Source: an uncultured Flavobacteriales bacterium
Lineage (GTDB): Bacteria; Bacteroidota; Bacteroidia; Flavobacteriales; Crocinitomicaceae
Direction of reading: 5' to 3'
Length of the DNA: 64,000 nucleotides
Assembly: GCA_946479285.1 (NCBI GenBank)
Contig: CAMLFH010000003.1
Coordinates: 237,019-301,018, forward strand
A program made the position numbers and the translations under genes. The notes beneath the pieces were generated by a model. That model was not told the DNA's origin and searched no databases. It was given only the letters and a program-made list of their open reading frames with translations. Of this stretch, positions 51,091-60,395 are shown piece by piece; position 1 is the stretch's first letter, and each line of letters begins with the position of its first letter.

Positions 51091-53974
51091 CGTATAATTT
51101 GTTTAGCATCTCTAGTGAAAAGAAAATCCGGACTGTCGATCCGCATGGTTTTCCTGCCTCATCTTTCAAATCAATGAATTCAATGGAGCCTTCTGCCGGT
51201 GTATAAAGTTTATTGAGATTCTCGATTCTTTTTTCGATCAGCTTCATTCCTTTTGATTCCTTAAACGCCACTGCTTTTAACACCTTCGGATCTTTTGGAA
51301 TTCTACCCACCCCATTATCCCGAATTGAAATACAAAGTTTATCCTTATCCATTTCAATGGAAAGCGTCAGTATTGGAGAAGCTTCTTCCGGCAAAGGTAA
51401 AAGCCCGTGCCAAATTGCATTCTCAATCAGCGGTTGTGTAATCAATGCCGGTATGAATAACTGATCCAATTGGATCGTCTCATCGATTTCCCTGATAAAA
51501 GCAAAACGGTTACTGAAACGAAGCTGTTCCAGGTCAATATACAGATCAATAATTTTCAACTCATTGTACAGGCTGATTACAGACTGATCCGAATAATTAA
51601 GCAGATTGCGCAGCAAGGCACTGAACTTGGCCAGGTATTGATTTGCTTTTGAAGTTTGATTTCGAATGATTAATTCCTGGATTGCAACCAGTGAATTTGA
51701 CATGAAATGTGGATTGACCTGTGCTTTCAAAGCTGTGAGCCTGTATTCCGCCAAAAGTTTTTCCAATTGAATACGACGCATTTCCTTTTTCCGACGGGAA
51801 TGCATGATCAACCAGCTGCATAAAATGGTCAGTACTAATCCAAGAATCAGCATGGAAACCTTAAAAAAAGAAGTTTGCCAAAAAGCCGGTTCTATATAAA
51901 ACGTGGTGACCAAAGACAAATTATTCTTATGCGCCAAATTTACTTCCGGGTAAACCAATAAAGTATATTTTCCGGGGCTTAAATTCTGCAAATGGATTTG
52001 GGTTCCTTCTACTTTTCCTTTCGATGATGAAGGTCCCTGCAAGTCATAGTTTAATCGCTTAAACCATTCTTCATAAGCTATAAAATCAAAATTGAAATAC
52101 AGGTCATTTTGCCGGTGATTCAATCTTTGAAGCTTATTTATCGGGAGTTTTTTATTTGCTGTTTCAACCGAAGATAAATACAGTTTGTAATTCGTAGGCC
52201 GAAATAATTTTTGAATGTTTACAGAACTCAGACCTGAAGAAGAACCGATAAATACTTCTTTACTAACAGGAACCATTCTCAACACCTCTTCATCCAATAA
52301 TTGTTTCCAGGGTGACTCATTGTGAAGTTGATCCAATCTCTTTACAAATGCCCCTTTATTCGTGGATAGTAAAATCACCCGATCGGATAAAAAACTAACA
52401 TCGTTAATGATCTGAGAAGGAAGACGTGTATACTGAATCAATTTGTTTTTTGGTGTCAATTGATAAAGTCCATTCCCCTTTGTGCACAACCAGATATTCT
52501 TTCCGGGATCTATTTTTATACTGGAAATATTTTTGCCTTTTAGATCACTGAGATAATCCGGTGAGGAAAAAGTAGAAGTCAGCCGGTAAATTCCAGCTGG
52601 TAGAATGACAAAAAATTCTCCCGAAGAACGCTCAACAACACCACGATTCCAAGTGTTTTGCCTGATTACTCTAAAAGATCTTCCATTTTTTTCTAACCTG
52701 GAAATAGAAGATCCGGTAATCATCATCAGTGAGCCATCTTTTGCAAGACAGAAGGCATATGCATTTGTTGTTCTCACTAAATCAACCAATTTGAAATCAG
52801 TGTTCAAAGTATATACTCCACCTTTTGTTCCGACATAAAGCCGGTTTTCAAATTCAATGATATCGTTGATACTTGTTGAGTTTCCTTTTAATTCAATTTC
52901 CCGAAGAATTTTATTTTCCCGAAAGAACAGTTTACCACTCGCCGTTCCGATAAACAGCTTTTCCCCGATAACATCTAATGCAGTGATTTGTCCTTTCAAT
53001 CCCGATTCATTCTGATAAGAACGATTATCTGTATTCCGGCAATAATAAAGGCCTTCACCGATAGTTGACACCCATAACCCCGATTGATCGTCAAAAAGAA
53101 CATCCGAAACAGCTACATTTCCCAAATAATGCTCCAAAAGATTCAAGTCTTCATCCAATTCAACCAAACCTCCGTTTGAAAGTGCCAGCCAGACATGGCC
53201 GTTAGGCCCTATCTTAAAATTGATAATTCCTTTGCCACAACTATAAGACTTTACAATCCCGTTTTTTTTATCAAGCCTGATATCATTAAAAAAAGAGAAA
53301 TAACTGTTTCCATTGAATTCGTAGCCAAATGTTTTAGCAATAAAAATCGAATCCCGACGAATTACTCGTTTCAAATGACCGGATTGGTCTTTAACTGCCA
53401 ATGACATTTGTCCACTTGGGTAATCACCTGTTCGAATGGAAATTAAGGGTTTGATTTTAGAAACAAGTCCGGAAGATTTGCTATTCTTCCTGATTTTTCG
53501 AATCTGATAACGCCCTTTTGGGACAATGTATGTCTTTTGAAAAGTGGTGAAATAGAGTTTCTCCTGTTTATCAAAGTATAAATTAAAAATCGGCAGTTTC
53601 CTGCGGCGAATTTCCTCCGAATACTTTTGCAGGCCTTTCACTAAAATTGCTTTGTCATTCATGATCTGGTAAACCCGACCTTGAGAATTTGCAATAAAGA
53701 GTTCTCCCGATCCGGAAGTCGCAATAGCATAAACCGCACTTTCCTTCAAAGGAAGATTCTCACAAACGGGTATAAACATACTTCCATTGTGTTTCACAAT
53801 TCCATATTCGGTAAATACCCATATATAGCCTTTGGAATCCTGGTGCAGGTTATAAACTTCCATTGCCGGAAGACCTTGTTTGACACCTATATTATGGAAA
53901 ACCAGCTTTTGAGAATAAGCAATTGAAATGCTCATCAAAAAGAGCAGACAAAGAATGATCGTTCTATTCAGCAC
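51062..53974 (-). CDS. Propeller-sensor LytS-type histidine kinase
   Basis: This 970-residue kinase starts at GTG. A signal peptide (about 1-21) leads into two seven-bladed Reg_prop-type periplasmic propellers with blades such as VYNLHQDSKGYIWVFTEYGIVKHNG and WLCTKGNGLYQL. A Y_Y_Y-like domain follows (about 640-735), then one membrane helix (about 745-767). The His_kinase module has QVNPHFMSNSLVAIQELI with the phosphoacceptor His, and an HATPase domain with LIENAIWHGL and IRDNGVGR. The canonical NPHFLFNSL is NPHFMSNSL here. It senses an extracytoplasmic signal, often a glycan, and signals to the LytTR partner. Confidence 0.9.
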   Translation of the reverse strand: MLNRTIILCLLFLMSISIAYSQKLVFHNIGVKQGLPAMEVYNLHQDSKGYIWVFTEYGIVKHNGSMFIPVCENLPLKESAVYAIATSGSGELFIANSQGRVYQIMNDKAILVKGLQKYSEEIRRRKLPIFNLYFDKQEKLYFTTFQKTYIVPKGRYQIRKIRKNSKSSGLVSKIKPLISIRTGDYPSGQMSLAVKDQSGHLKRVIRRDSIFIAKTFGYEFNGNSYFSFFNDIRLDKKNGIVKSYSCGKGIINFKIGPNGHVWLALSNGGLVELDEDLNLLEHYLGNVAVSDVLFDDQSGLWVSTIGEGLYYCRNTDNRSYQNESGLKGQITALDVIGEKLFIGTASGKLFFRENKILREIELKGNSTSINDIIEFENRLYVGTKGGVYTLNTDFKLVDLVRTTNAYAFCLAKDGSLMMITGSSISRLEKNGRSFRVIRQNTWNRGVVERSSGEFFVILPAGIYRLTSTFSSPDYLSDLKGKNISSIKIDPGKNIWLCTKGNGLYQLTPKNKLIQYTRLPSQIINDVSFLSDRVILLSTNKGAFVKRLDQLHNESPWKQLLDEEVLRMVPVSKEVFIGSSSGLSSVNIQKLFRPTNYKLYLSSVETANKKLPINKLQRLNHRQNDLYFNFDFIAYEEWFKRLNYDLQGPSSSKGKVEGTQIHLQNLSPGKYTLLVYPEVNLAHKNNLSLVTTFYIEPAFWQTSFFKVSMLILGLVLTILCSWLIMHSRRKKEMRRIQLEKLLAEYRLTALKAQVNPHFMSNSLVAIQELIIRNQTSKANQYLAKFSALLRNLLNYSDQSVISLYNELKIIDLYIDLEQLRFSNRFAFIREIDETIQLDQLFIPALITQPLIENAIWHGLLPLPEEASPILTLSIEMDKDKLCISIRDNGVGRIPKDPKVLKAVAFKESKGMKLIEKRIENLNKLYTPAEGSIEFIDLKDEAGKPCGSTVRIFFSLEMLNKLYDERNQERNY

Positions 53975-54061
53975 GAAGTAAAAATAGTGATAATCAAAAA
54001 GGTTTTGATTACCATAGAATCAACGGATCAAGCCATTGCAAAGGTAAAAGAAACGAAAAAA

Positions 54062-54087
54062 CCTTCTCCCGTGGTAACAGAAGAAGG
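54062..54087 (-). terminator. Terminator of the lipoprotein gene
   Basis: CCTTCT (54062-54067) pairs with AGAAGG (54082-54087). The minus strand continues into TTTTTTCG. Confidence 0.6.
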
Positions 54088-54115
54088 CCTAAGAAATTAG
54101 GTGTCAGCCGGATAT

Positions 54116-55051
54116 TTAATTTTTCCAATATCCGAAATCGTTGTTATTGGTGACTGAAAATCCTTCAGAAGTAACTGTATTGAATGAAGGCATCAAGGTT
54201 AGTGAGTATACAGCATTTGAACTTCCATGTCTGGCAAAATATAACTTCCCATTTCCATAAGTGGTATTAATTCCTGTACCAAATGTTCCTGGGATCCCGG
54301 TATAAGCATGATTGTCTCCAGGAATGCTAGTCAGGTTCGTTCCTATGAGTGTGTAATGCCAGGAAGCGACTCCTGAGGATGAGTAAATGGTAGATTCGTG
54401 TGAAAACACAAAATCATAGTTACCAAAACCATCCGGAACAAAAGTAATAGAACCGCCTTGGTATCCATTTCCAATCGGATTATTAAAAATCACAGGGCTG
54501 CTACCCCCAACAGTAATAGGCAGGGCAATACCTGTACTTGGATCAATTACATAAATCCGTTTGGAATTTCCGTAGCTAACTAAAGCATAAACCTGCAATG
54601 TCTGCGGATGGATCTCTATTTCTTCAATAGCTCTTGTAAATGTATTTCCGGAATAACCATCCATAATGGGTGTTGTGCCTAAATTACCTTCCAGGTATTG
54701 TGTACCCGAGCTGTTTTGATAGGCATAAATATAGTAGTTGGTTGTAGCTCCGCACCCAATTACCGTTCCTGTTCCCGTGTTACTTGAAGTAGGATACAAA
54801 CCTGTTGGCTGCTGCCCCATAAAACCACCTGAAATCCCATAATAACCCGTTATTACATCAGTTGTACCGGAATAGCCATCATTCGACATTATTCCCTCAC
54901 TGTGCAAATAAGATTTTTCAGTGGGTTTCTCAATACCGGGTTTCTTCTTCCCCGTTCCATTAGGAATAAGTTCTTCTTTTTTACAAGCTGTTAATCCCAG
55001 CGTTAAAATTCCTGCAGTCAACGCTGCAGTTTTAAATGTGATTTTTTTCAT
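54116..55051 (-). CDS. Lipoprotein of unknown function (propeller-like)
   Basis: This 311-residue lipoprotein has the lipobox LTAC (Cys at about 23), a basic/Pro linker (KKEELIPNGTGKKKPGIEKP) and a Gly/Ser/Tyr-rich beta domain. Strand patterns such as EIHPQTLQVYALVSYGNSKRIYVIDPSTG and GGSITFVPDGFGNYDFVFSHES resemble propeller blades seen in YncE-like surface proteins. I do not recognise the family. A perfect 8-base inverted repeat (CTGCAATT with AATTGCAG, 55077-55108) lies in its leader. It is monocistronic. Confidence 0.65.
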   Translation of the reverse strand: MKKITFKTAALTAGILTLGLTACKKEELIPNGTGKKKPGIEKPTEKSYLHSEGIMSNDGYSGTTDVITGYYGISGGFMGQQPTGLYPTSSNTGTGTVIGCGATTNYYIYAYQNSSGTQYLEGNLGTTPIMDGYSGNTFTRAIEEIEIHPQTLQVYALVSYGNSKRIYVIDPSTGIALPITVGGSSPVIFNNPIGNGYQGGSITFVPDGFGNYDFVFSHESTIYSSSGVASWHYTLIGTNLTSIPGDNHAYTGIPGTFGTGINTTYGNGKLYFARHGSSNAVYSLTLMPSFNTVTSEGFSVTNNNDFGYWKN

Positions 55052-55076
55052 GGTGTATTTTTAAGTGAATGATATG

Positions 55077-55108
55077 CTGCAATTCTTTATCGCGAATGGA
55101 AATTGCAG
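55077..55108 (-). promoter_or_regulatory. Leader hairpin of the lipoprotein gene
   Basis: CTGCAATT (55077-55084) is the exact reverse complement of 55101-55108, with a 16-base loop. It lies 26-57 bases upstream of the lipoprotein ATG, so it is either an operator or a leader hairpin. Confidence 0.35.
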
Positions 55109-55299
55109 TGATCCAAAATTCGAATACCTGCAGGTAAACTTCACTACCGCAGGATCAGTTTTTTGCACAAGCACAGTTGCCAATATTTGTGAAATGTGTG
55201 GATTTTGTAAGTTCTGCAAAATTATCTATAACACATCCCGGGCTATCTAAAGTGACCTTTACAGCCTCAGATTATTTAGAATCTACGAGAACCGCAGCT

Positions 55300-56349
55300 A
55301 TGATTCAGATCACAAAAGAAGGTGTGCTATTGGAACGAACTTCTCTTGACTTTGAAAGTCAGGGAGTGCTCAATCCGGGTGTTATCCGGGAAGGAAACAT
55401 CGTGCATCTCTTTTACAGAGCGGTAAAACCCGGAAATCATTCAACAATAGGACATAGCAAATTGGACGGTCCGCATGAAATTATAAGCCGTGAAGCAGAA
55501 CCTGTCATTTCTCCCGAATTCGATTATGAATCTTTGGGAGTTGAAGATCCGAGAATCTGTCGCATTGATGGGGTTTATTACCTTACTTATACTGCTTATG
55601 ACGGAATTAACGCTTTGGGAGCTTTGGCAACTTCCCGTGATTTGAAGCATTTTGAGAAACACGGAGTGATTGTTCCTCAATTCTCTTACACCCAATTTGA
55701 ATCACTGACTAAAGGCGGCTGGGAAATGGGAGACCGTTACCTGGGATATTGCAATTCAGATCCGTTTATACTCGAAACTAATCGGGATAACTTCGTCTGG
55801 GACAAGGACGTGCTGTTTTTTCCGCGGCGAATTAACGGGAAATTGTATTTCCTGCACCGGATCAAACCGGATATCCAATTGGTTGCAGTCTATGAACTTG
55901 AGGACCTGACTCCCGAATTCTGGGAAGATTATGTTTCGCGCTTGAAGGAAAACACCCTCCTCTTTCCCAAATATGATCATGAAATAAGCTATATCGGTGG
56001 CGGAGCTCCTCCTGTTGAAACAGATGCCGGATGGTTGGTGATTTATCACGGAGTGAAATGCACAACTGAAGGAAACATCTATTCTGCCTGTGCTTCACTG
56101 CTTGATCTTAACGACCCGAAAAAAGAACTTGCACGTTTACCATATCCTTTGTTTGAACCCGATCAACCCTGGGAATTGCAAGGAGAAGTCAACAATGTCT
56201 GCTTCCCTTGCGGAACAGCTTTGTTCGGCGACACTTTATATATCTATTACGGCGCAGCCGACAAACAAATCGCCTATGCATCCCTGAGTCTTTCAGAACT
56301 CATTGCAGAACTCAAACTTAATACAATTGAACATGAAGTATCCTGTTAA
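55300..56349 (+). CDS. GH130-family mannoside phosphorylase-like protein
   Basis: This 349-residue five-bladed propeller glycosidase-phosphorylase has blocks LNPGVIREGNIVHLFYRAV, LGVEDPRICRIDGVYYLTYTAYDG with the conserved Asp, YLGYCNSDPFILETN, APPVETDAGWLVIYHGV and LYIYYGAADKQIAYA. GH130 enzymes phosphorolyse beta-mannosides and can also run in synthesis. I chose the ATG at 55300 because the preceding open codons are not part of the fold. Its stop overlaps the start of the glycosyltransferase gene by 17 bases, so the two act together, probably on a mannan-type glycan. Confidence 0.85.
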   Translation: MIQITKEGVLLERTSLDFESQGVLNPGVIREGNIVHLFYRAVKPGNHSTIGHSKLDGPHEIISREAEPVISPEFDYESLGVEDPRICRIDGVYYLTYTAYDGINALGALATSRDLKHFEKHGVIVPQFSYTQFESLTKGGWEMGDRYLGYCNSDPFILETNRDNFVWDKDVLFFPRRINGKLYFLHRIKPDIQLVAVYELEDLTPEFWEDYVSRLKENTLLFPKYDHEISYIGGGAPPVETDAGWLVIYHGVKCTTEGNIYSACASLLDLNDPKKELARLPYPLFEPDQPWELQGEVNNVCFPCGTALFGDTLYIYYGAADKQIAYASLSLSELIAELKLNTIEHEVSC

Positions 56350-58678
56350 CAACAATCGATTCGCTCAACCCCTATTCCTGAGTCAATTTACAGAGCCCGA
56401 TTTTAAGCTCTCCAAACTGGAAGTTCCCGTGGTTCTTCTCGTGACTTCTTATCCTCCGAGAGAATGCGGAATTGCAACCTATTCACAGGATTTATTGGAA
56501 GCTTTGAAACAGCAGTTCGGCCATTCTTTTGAGTTACAGGTGTGTGCACTTGAAACGAGTTTTATGGATAACCAGTATCCAAAAGAAGTGACACATACCT
56601 TACAAACAGACAGACCAATAGAATATATTGAATTAGCTGGTCAAATCAACCTGGACAAACGCATCAGTATGGTTTTGATCCAGCATGAATTCGGGTTATT
56701 CCACATGGACGAGGAGAATACTTTTTTAAAGTTCATCCAGGATATAGATAAACCGGTTGTTACAGTATTTCATACGGTGCTGCCAAATCCGGATGAAAAT
56801 CGGAAAGTACATGTTCGAAACATTGGTTTGTTCTCGGATTCACTGATTGTAATGACCAATAATGCTGCGGAGATTTTAAAAAGCCAATATGCGATTCCTG
56901 CAAAAAAGATTAACGTAATAGCGCACGGAACGCACCTGGTACCTCATCACGACAAAGAGCAATTGAAACAGAAGTTTGGTCTGAAGGGGAAGAAAATCCT
57001 GTCAACTTTTGGTTTGTTGAGTTCCGGAAAAGGCATTGAAACTACTTTGGAAGCACTTCCACAGATTGTTAATCAACATCCGAATGTTGTCTTTTTGATC
57101 ATGGGGAAAACGCATCCCGGAGTAATTGCATCTGAGGGTGAGGCTTACAGAGATTCATTAAAAGCAAAGGTTACTAACCTGAAACTGGAAGATCATGTCA
57201 TTTTTGTAAACAAGTATTTATCACTGAAAGAATTGTTGGAATACCTCCAGTTGACAGATATTTACCTGTTTACTTCCAAAGATCCGAATCAAAGCGTAAG
57301 CGGAACATTCTCTTATGCCATGAGCTGCGGTTGTCCGATCATTTCAACTCCGATTCCACATGCAAAAGAATTCCTGGATTCCGAAACGGGGATTATTGTT
57401 GATTTTAATCAGGCACAACAATTAGCTGAAGCGGTTAAACAGTTGCTGGAAGATAAAGAATTAAGAGATCTGTTTACTTCAAACGGATTGGAACGCATTG
57501 CTCCAACATCCTGGGAAAACTCTTCGATCGCTCATGCTCGCCTGTTCCAAAGAATGACGAGCAATAAAATCGAATTACAATACGCACTTCCGGAAATCAA
57601 CCTGGCACATTTCAGCCGTTTGACGGATCGTTTCGGAATGATCCAGTTTTCAAAGATCAATCAACCCGATTTGGATTCAGGTTATACACTTGATGACAAT
57701 GCACGGGCAATGATCGCCAGCTGCATGTATTACGAAGCAACACTCGACGGAGCAAGTTTGGTTTCTATTCAAACGTACCTGAAATTTATTTCATTCTGTC
57801 AGCAGCCCGGTGGTGGTTTCCTCAATTATGTAGACCAGGACCAATTATTTTCAGATCACAACAAGGAAACAAACCTTTCAGACTCAAACGGAAGAGCCAT
57901 CTGGGCTTTGGGTTATTTGATATCCAAACAGCATATTCTCCCGGAAGGTTTTGGAACACTGGCAAGATCTATTTTAGAGAAAGCGCTCAATAATATCAAT
58001 GAGATGCATTCTCCCCGTTCCATTGCTTTCACGATCAAAGGATTGTATTTCAGCAACCAGCAAGAACGATCTCCACGCATTACTGCATATATCAAATTAT
58101 TGGCAGACCGATTATTGGCTATTTACCGGCATGAATCGGAAGAGAACTGGCCGTGGTTTGAAAGCTACCTGACTTATGCGAATAGTGTTTTACCGGAAGC
58201 TTTGCTTTTTGCATGGAAAGAAACGGGAGATCATTTCTACAAGGTTGTTGCGAAGAAAACCTTTGATTTTCTGCTTTCATTGACATTCACTAAGACAGGC
58301 ATTAAGCTAATTTCCAATAAAAGCTGGCTGCAAAAAGGTCATGAACCGGAAGAATTCGGTGAGCAACCAATCGATGTGGCTTATACTATTTTAGCCCTTG
58401 ATCAGTTTTACGAAGTTTTTGGTATTGATTCTTACCTGGAAAAATCCAGATTAGCATTCAGCTGGTTCCTTGGAAACAATCACTTGTCAAGAATTATTTA
58501 CAATCCGGGAACGGGTGGCTGTTATGACGGTTTGGAGCGGGAACACGTGAATCTGAACCAGGGTGCCGAATCAACGGTAAGTTACCTGATCGCTCGAATG
58601 ACAATCGAACAACAACAAAAATCCAGTATGTCTCAGTCTAAAAAGAAACTATATCTGGTAGATAAAGAAACGAATTGA
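56333..58678 (+). CDS. GT4 glycosyltransferase fused to an alpha/alpha-barrel domain
   Basis: This 781-residue protein has a GT-B glycosyltransferase family 4 unit in residues 25-410: VVLLVTSYPPRECGIATYSQDLLEAL, NVIAHGTHLVPHHD, LSTFGLLSSGKGIETTLEALP, and the C-terminal nucleotide-sugar motif SVSGTFSYAMSCGCPIISTPIPHAKEF. Residues about 430-760 form a second, helical domain (LTDRFGMIQFSKINQPDLDSGYTLDDNARAMIA) that resembles an (alpha/alpha)6 toroid of unknown role. The ATG at 56333 overlaps the GH130 end by 17 bases; a slightly earlier ATG at 56303 is also open. It probably makes or elongates the glycan that GH130 degrades. Confidence 0.82.
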   Translation: MKYPVNNNRFAQPLFLSQFTEPDFKLSKLEVPVVLLVTSYPPRECGIATYSQDLLEALKQQFGHSFELQVCALETSFMDNQYPKEVTHTLQTDRPIEYIELAGQINLDKRISMVLIQHEFGLFHMDEENTFLKFIQDIDKPVVTVFHTVLPNPDENRKVHVRNIGLFSDSLIVMTNNAAEILKSQYAIPAKKINVIAHGTHLVPHHDKEQLKQKFGLKGKKILSTFGLLSSGKGIETTLEALPQIVNQHPNVVFLIMGKTHPGVIASEGEAYRDSLKAKVTNLKLEDHVIFVNKYLSLKELLEYLQLTDIYLFTSKDPNQSVSGTFSYAMSCGCPIISTPIPHAKEFLDSETGIIVDFNQAQQLAEAVKQLLEDKELRDLFTSNGLERIAPTSWENSSIAHARLFQRMTSNKIELQYALPEINLAHFSRLTDRFGMIQFSKINQPDLDSGYTLDDNARAMIASCMYYEATLDGASLVSIQTYLKFISFCQQPGGGFLNYVDQDQLFSDHNKETNLSDSNGRAIWALGYLISKQHILPEGFGTLARSILEKALNNINEMHSPRSIAFTIKGLYFSNQQERSPRITAYIKLLADRLLAIYRHESEENWPWFESYLTYANSVLPEALLFAWKETGDHFYKVVAKKTFDFLLSLTFTKTGIKLISNKSWLQKGHEPEEFGEQPIDVAYTILALDQFYEVFGIDSYLEKSRLAFSWFLGNNHLSRIIYNPGTGGCYDGLEREHVNLNQGAESTVSYLIARMTIEQQQKSSMSQSKKKLYLVDKETN

Positions 58679-58684
58679 AATTAG

Positions 58685-59170
58685 ATGCAGAAGAAAGCGA
58701 ATGAACTCGTTAAACGCATGCAAACTGAAGGTCTGACACTTGTTTTGGCTGAAAGTATGACTTGCGGATTAGCAGCTACCAAACTTTCCTCCTGTATCGG
58801 TGTTTCGAATGTGCTGCTTGCTTCGCTTGTATGTTATACACCTAAGGCTAAGATACAGCTTTTACAAGTGAAGCAGGCGGACATTCAAAAATACACCTGC
58901 GAGTCGCACGAAGTGACCAGGCAAATGGCGGATAACTTATCCAAACTGGTAAAAGCTGATATTTATGCCGCAATCACCGGACTTGCTTCGTCAGACGGGA
59001 GTGAAACCAGTGAAAAACCGGTTGGGACTACTTTTTATGCCATCCGCTACAAACAAAAAACAACCGATTACCGGAAAGTATTTCGCGGGAGTCCGTTGGA
59101 AATCAAAACAAAGGCAGCGGTTTATTTGTACGATCTTATTTTGAAACTGGTAAAACAAGAAAACAGCTAG
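58685..59170 (+). CDS. pncC: Nicotinamide-nucleotide amidase (stand-alone CinA C-terminal domain)
   Basis: This 161-residue enzyme converts nicotinamide mononucleotide to nicotinic acid mononucleotide in pyridine nucleotide recycling. The signature AESMTCGLAATKLSSCIGVSNVLLASLVCYTPKAK carries the nucleophile Ser in AES. VTRQMADNL and AAITGLASSDGSETSEKPVGTTFYAI make up the rest of the active site. It lacks the N-terminal CinA domain, so it is the single-domain form. It starts 6 bases after the glycosyltransferase stop. A degraded second 3' end lies just downstream. Confidence 0.88.
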   Translation: MQKKANELVKRMQTEGLTLVLAESMTCGLAATKLSSCIGVSNVLLASLVCYTPKAKIQLLQVKQADIQKYTCESHEVTRQMADNLSKLVKADIYAAITGLASSDGSETSEKPVGTTFYAIRYKQKTTDYRKVFRGSPLEIKTKAAVYLYDLILKLVKQENS

Positions 59171-59205
59171 CAAGAACGTAACTCTCGAACCAGCTGCTGC
59201 GACAC

Positions 59206-59259
59206 TACCGGAAAGTATTTCGCGGAAGTTCTGTGGGAATTAAACCGGTAAAAAAATAA
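59206..59259 (+). pseudogene. Decayed 3' remnant of a second pncC
   Basis: From 59206 the plus strand repeats the pncC segment at 59069-59089 for 20 of the first 21 bases and then diverges. Translated, it gives YRKVFRGSSVGIKPVKK and stops, against YRKVFRGSPLEIK in the gene. No start or upstream domain remains, so it is a broken duplication end sharing space with the terminator. Confidence 0.65.
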
Positions 59260-59288
59260 GGGCATTCCGGCTTAGCCTGAATGCCCTT
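59258..59288. terminator. Bidirectional terminator between pncC and YtxH genes
   Basis: AAGGGCATTC (59258-59267) pairs perfectly with GAATGCCCTT (59279-59288). On the minus strand it is followed by ATTTTTTTA. Confidence 0.85.
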
Positions 59289-59308
59289 ACAAATCTTGAT
59301 GTCGTTTA

Positions 59309-59551
59309 CTATCCTGTAGTGTATCCTCCTGTGACGCCAGACACTACATCCTCCGCTTTATTCTTTACTTCACCGGCAAAATCTTTTGCTCCTCCCATGA
59401 GTTTTGCCCTTGTATCTTTTCCTTTTGCAGGTGCAAGTAAGATACCTGCTGCCACACCTACTGCTGCACCTGCAGCCAATGACATAATTGTTGTCGAAGA
59501 AAAACGAGATCCCCCCGTTTTTGCTACATCTGTTGCTGATTTCATACTCAT
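59309..59551 (-). CDS. YtxH-domain general stress protein (second copy)
   Basis: This 80-residue protein has a Thr/Ser-rich start (MSMKSATDVAKTGG), one membrane helix (IMSLAAGAAVGVAAGILLAPAKG), then the family signature LLAPAKGKDTRAKLMGGAKDF and an amphipathic helix. It is a paralogue of the 27219-27443 product. Its N-terminus is not basic like that copy's. It lies 169 bases downstream of, and on the same strand as, DUF6766, with the SDR gene beyond, forming an apparent envelope stress cluster. Confidence 0.82.
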   Translation of the reverse strand: MSMKSATDVAKTGGSRFSSTTIMSLAAGAAVGVAAGILLAPAKGKDTRAKLMGGAKDFAGEVKNKAEDVVSGVTGGYTTG

Positions 59552-59720
59552 TAATTTATTGATGATAAACTTTAAAAATGTACCTGTTCATTCAATTTCG
59601 TGTCCAAAGTTCTTTTTTAAATGAACAATTAATCGTTCTATTAAAGGTGCGTTTTTGGCCAAAAAAAAGCATTACAAAATAATGCATATCTATTGTATAA
59701 ATCGCACTTTTGAAGCGGTT

Positions 59721-60383
59721 TCATTCGCCTGTTTCCTCATGTGGTGCATTGACCTTTTTGGATTGCGAAGAACCAGCCTGGCGCAGGTAAATGGAAAGAT
59801 AAATGATTGCAAAGATGGACAGGAATTCACTTTGCCAGTTTTGAAAAGACTCGAACCAGAATTTTGAATATCCCAAATATGCGAGGGGAGCCGTTAGCGG
59901 CTTTCCTTCCAAATATTGCTGCTCGTTATAATCCAGGAAACTACCGTACCAGTGCAAACAAAATGAAAGCAGGAATAGCAGGAATAAAACAATTGATAAA
60001 GAATGCTTATAAAAAAGCAAGGCTATTCCACCTTTTTTCACCGGCCACGGGGAATCTTCCAAAGGTTTGCATTCACCATCCTTATCCCTTGGCGGATCTT
60101 CCATTGGGCGTGATTCTGATGAACCCTCCTGCCTCATGTAAATAGTCAGGATTACGAACAAAGCCATTTGGAAGAATTCACTTTCCCAATTTTCAAATGT
60201 TGCCTGAAGGAAATGTCCGCTTTTGAGGTAACTACCCAAGCCGGTAGGTGGCCGTTCGTAGGTTTCTAAAAAATCATTGTGCTCGTGCCATCCGGTATAA
60301 ATTTGTCCTGCCAGCGAAAAGATCATTAATAGCAGGAAAATAATGGAAAGAACATTTCGTTTAAGAAAACCTTTTTTTTTCAT
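59721..60383 (-). CDS. DUF6766 membrane protein
   Basis: This 220-residue protein has an internal duplication. Each half ends in the same pattern: ENWESEFFQMALFVILTIYMRQEGSSESRP and QNWQSEFLSIFAIIYLSIYLRQAGSSQSKK. Four membrane helices result (about 12-29, 66-83, 126-145 and 182-202). The two halves are separated by an acidic/basic linker (MEDPPRDKDGECKPLEDSPW). The family is membrane-bound and of unknown function, frequent beside stress genes and SDRs in Bacteroidota. It lies 12 bases after the SDR stop, so the pair is an operon. Confidence 0.82.
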   Translation of the reverse strand: MKKKGFLKRNVLSIIFLLLMIFSLAGQIYTGWHEHNDFLETYERPPTGLGSYLKSGHFLQATFENWESEFFQMALFVILTIYMRQEGSSESRPMEDPPRDKDGECKPLEDSPWPVKKGGIALLFYKHSLSIVLFLLFLLSFCLHWYGSFLDYNEQQYLEGKPLTAPLAYLGYSKFWFESFQNWQSEFLSIFAIIYLSIYLRQAGSSQSKKVNAPHEETGE

Positions 60384-60395
60384 GTTCCTTTTAAA

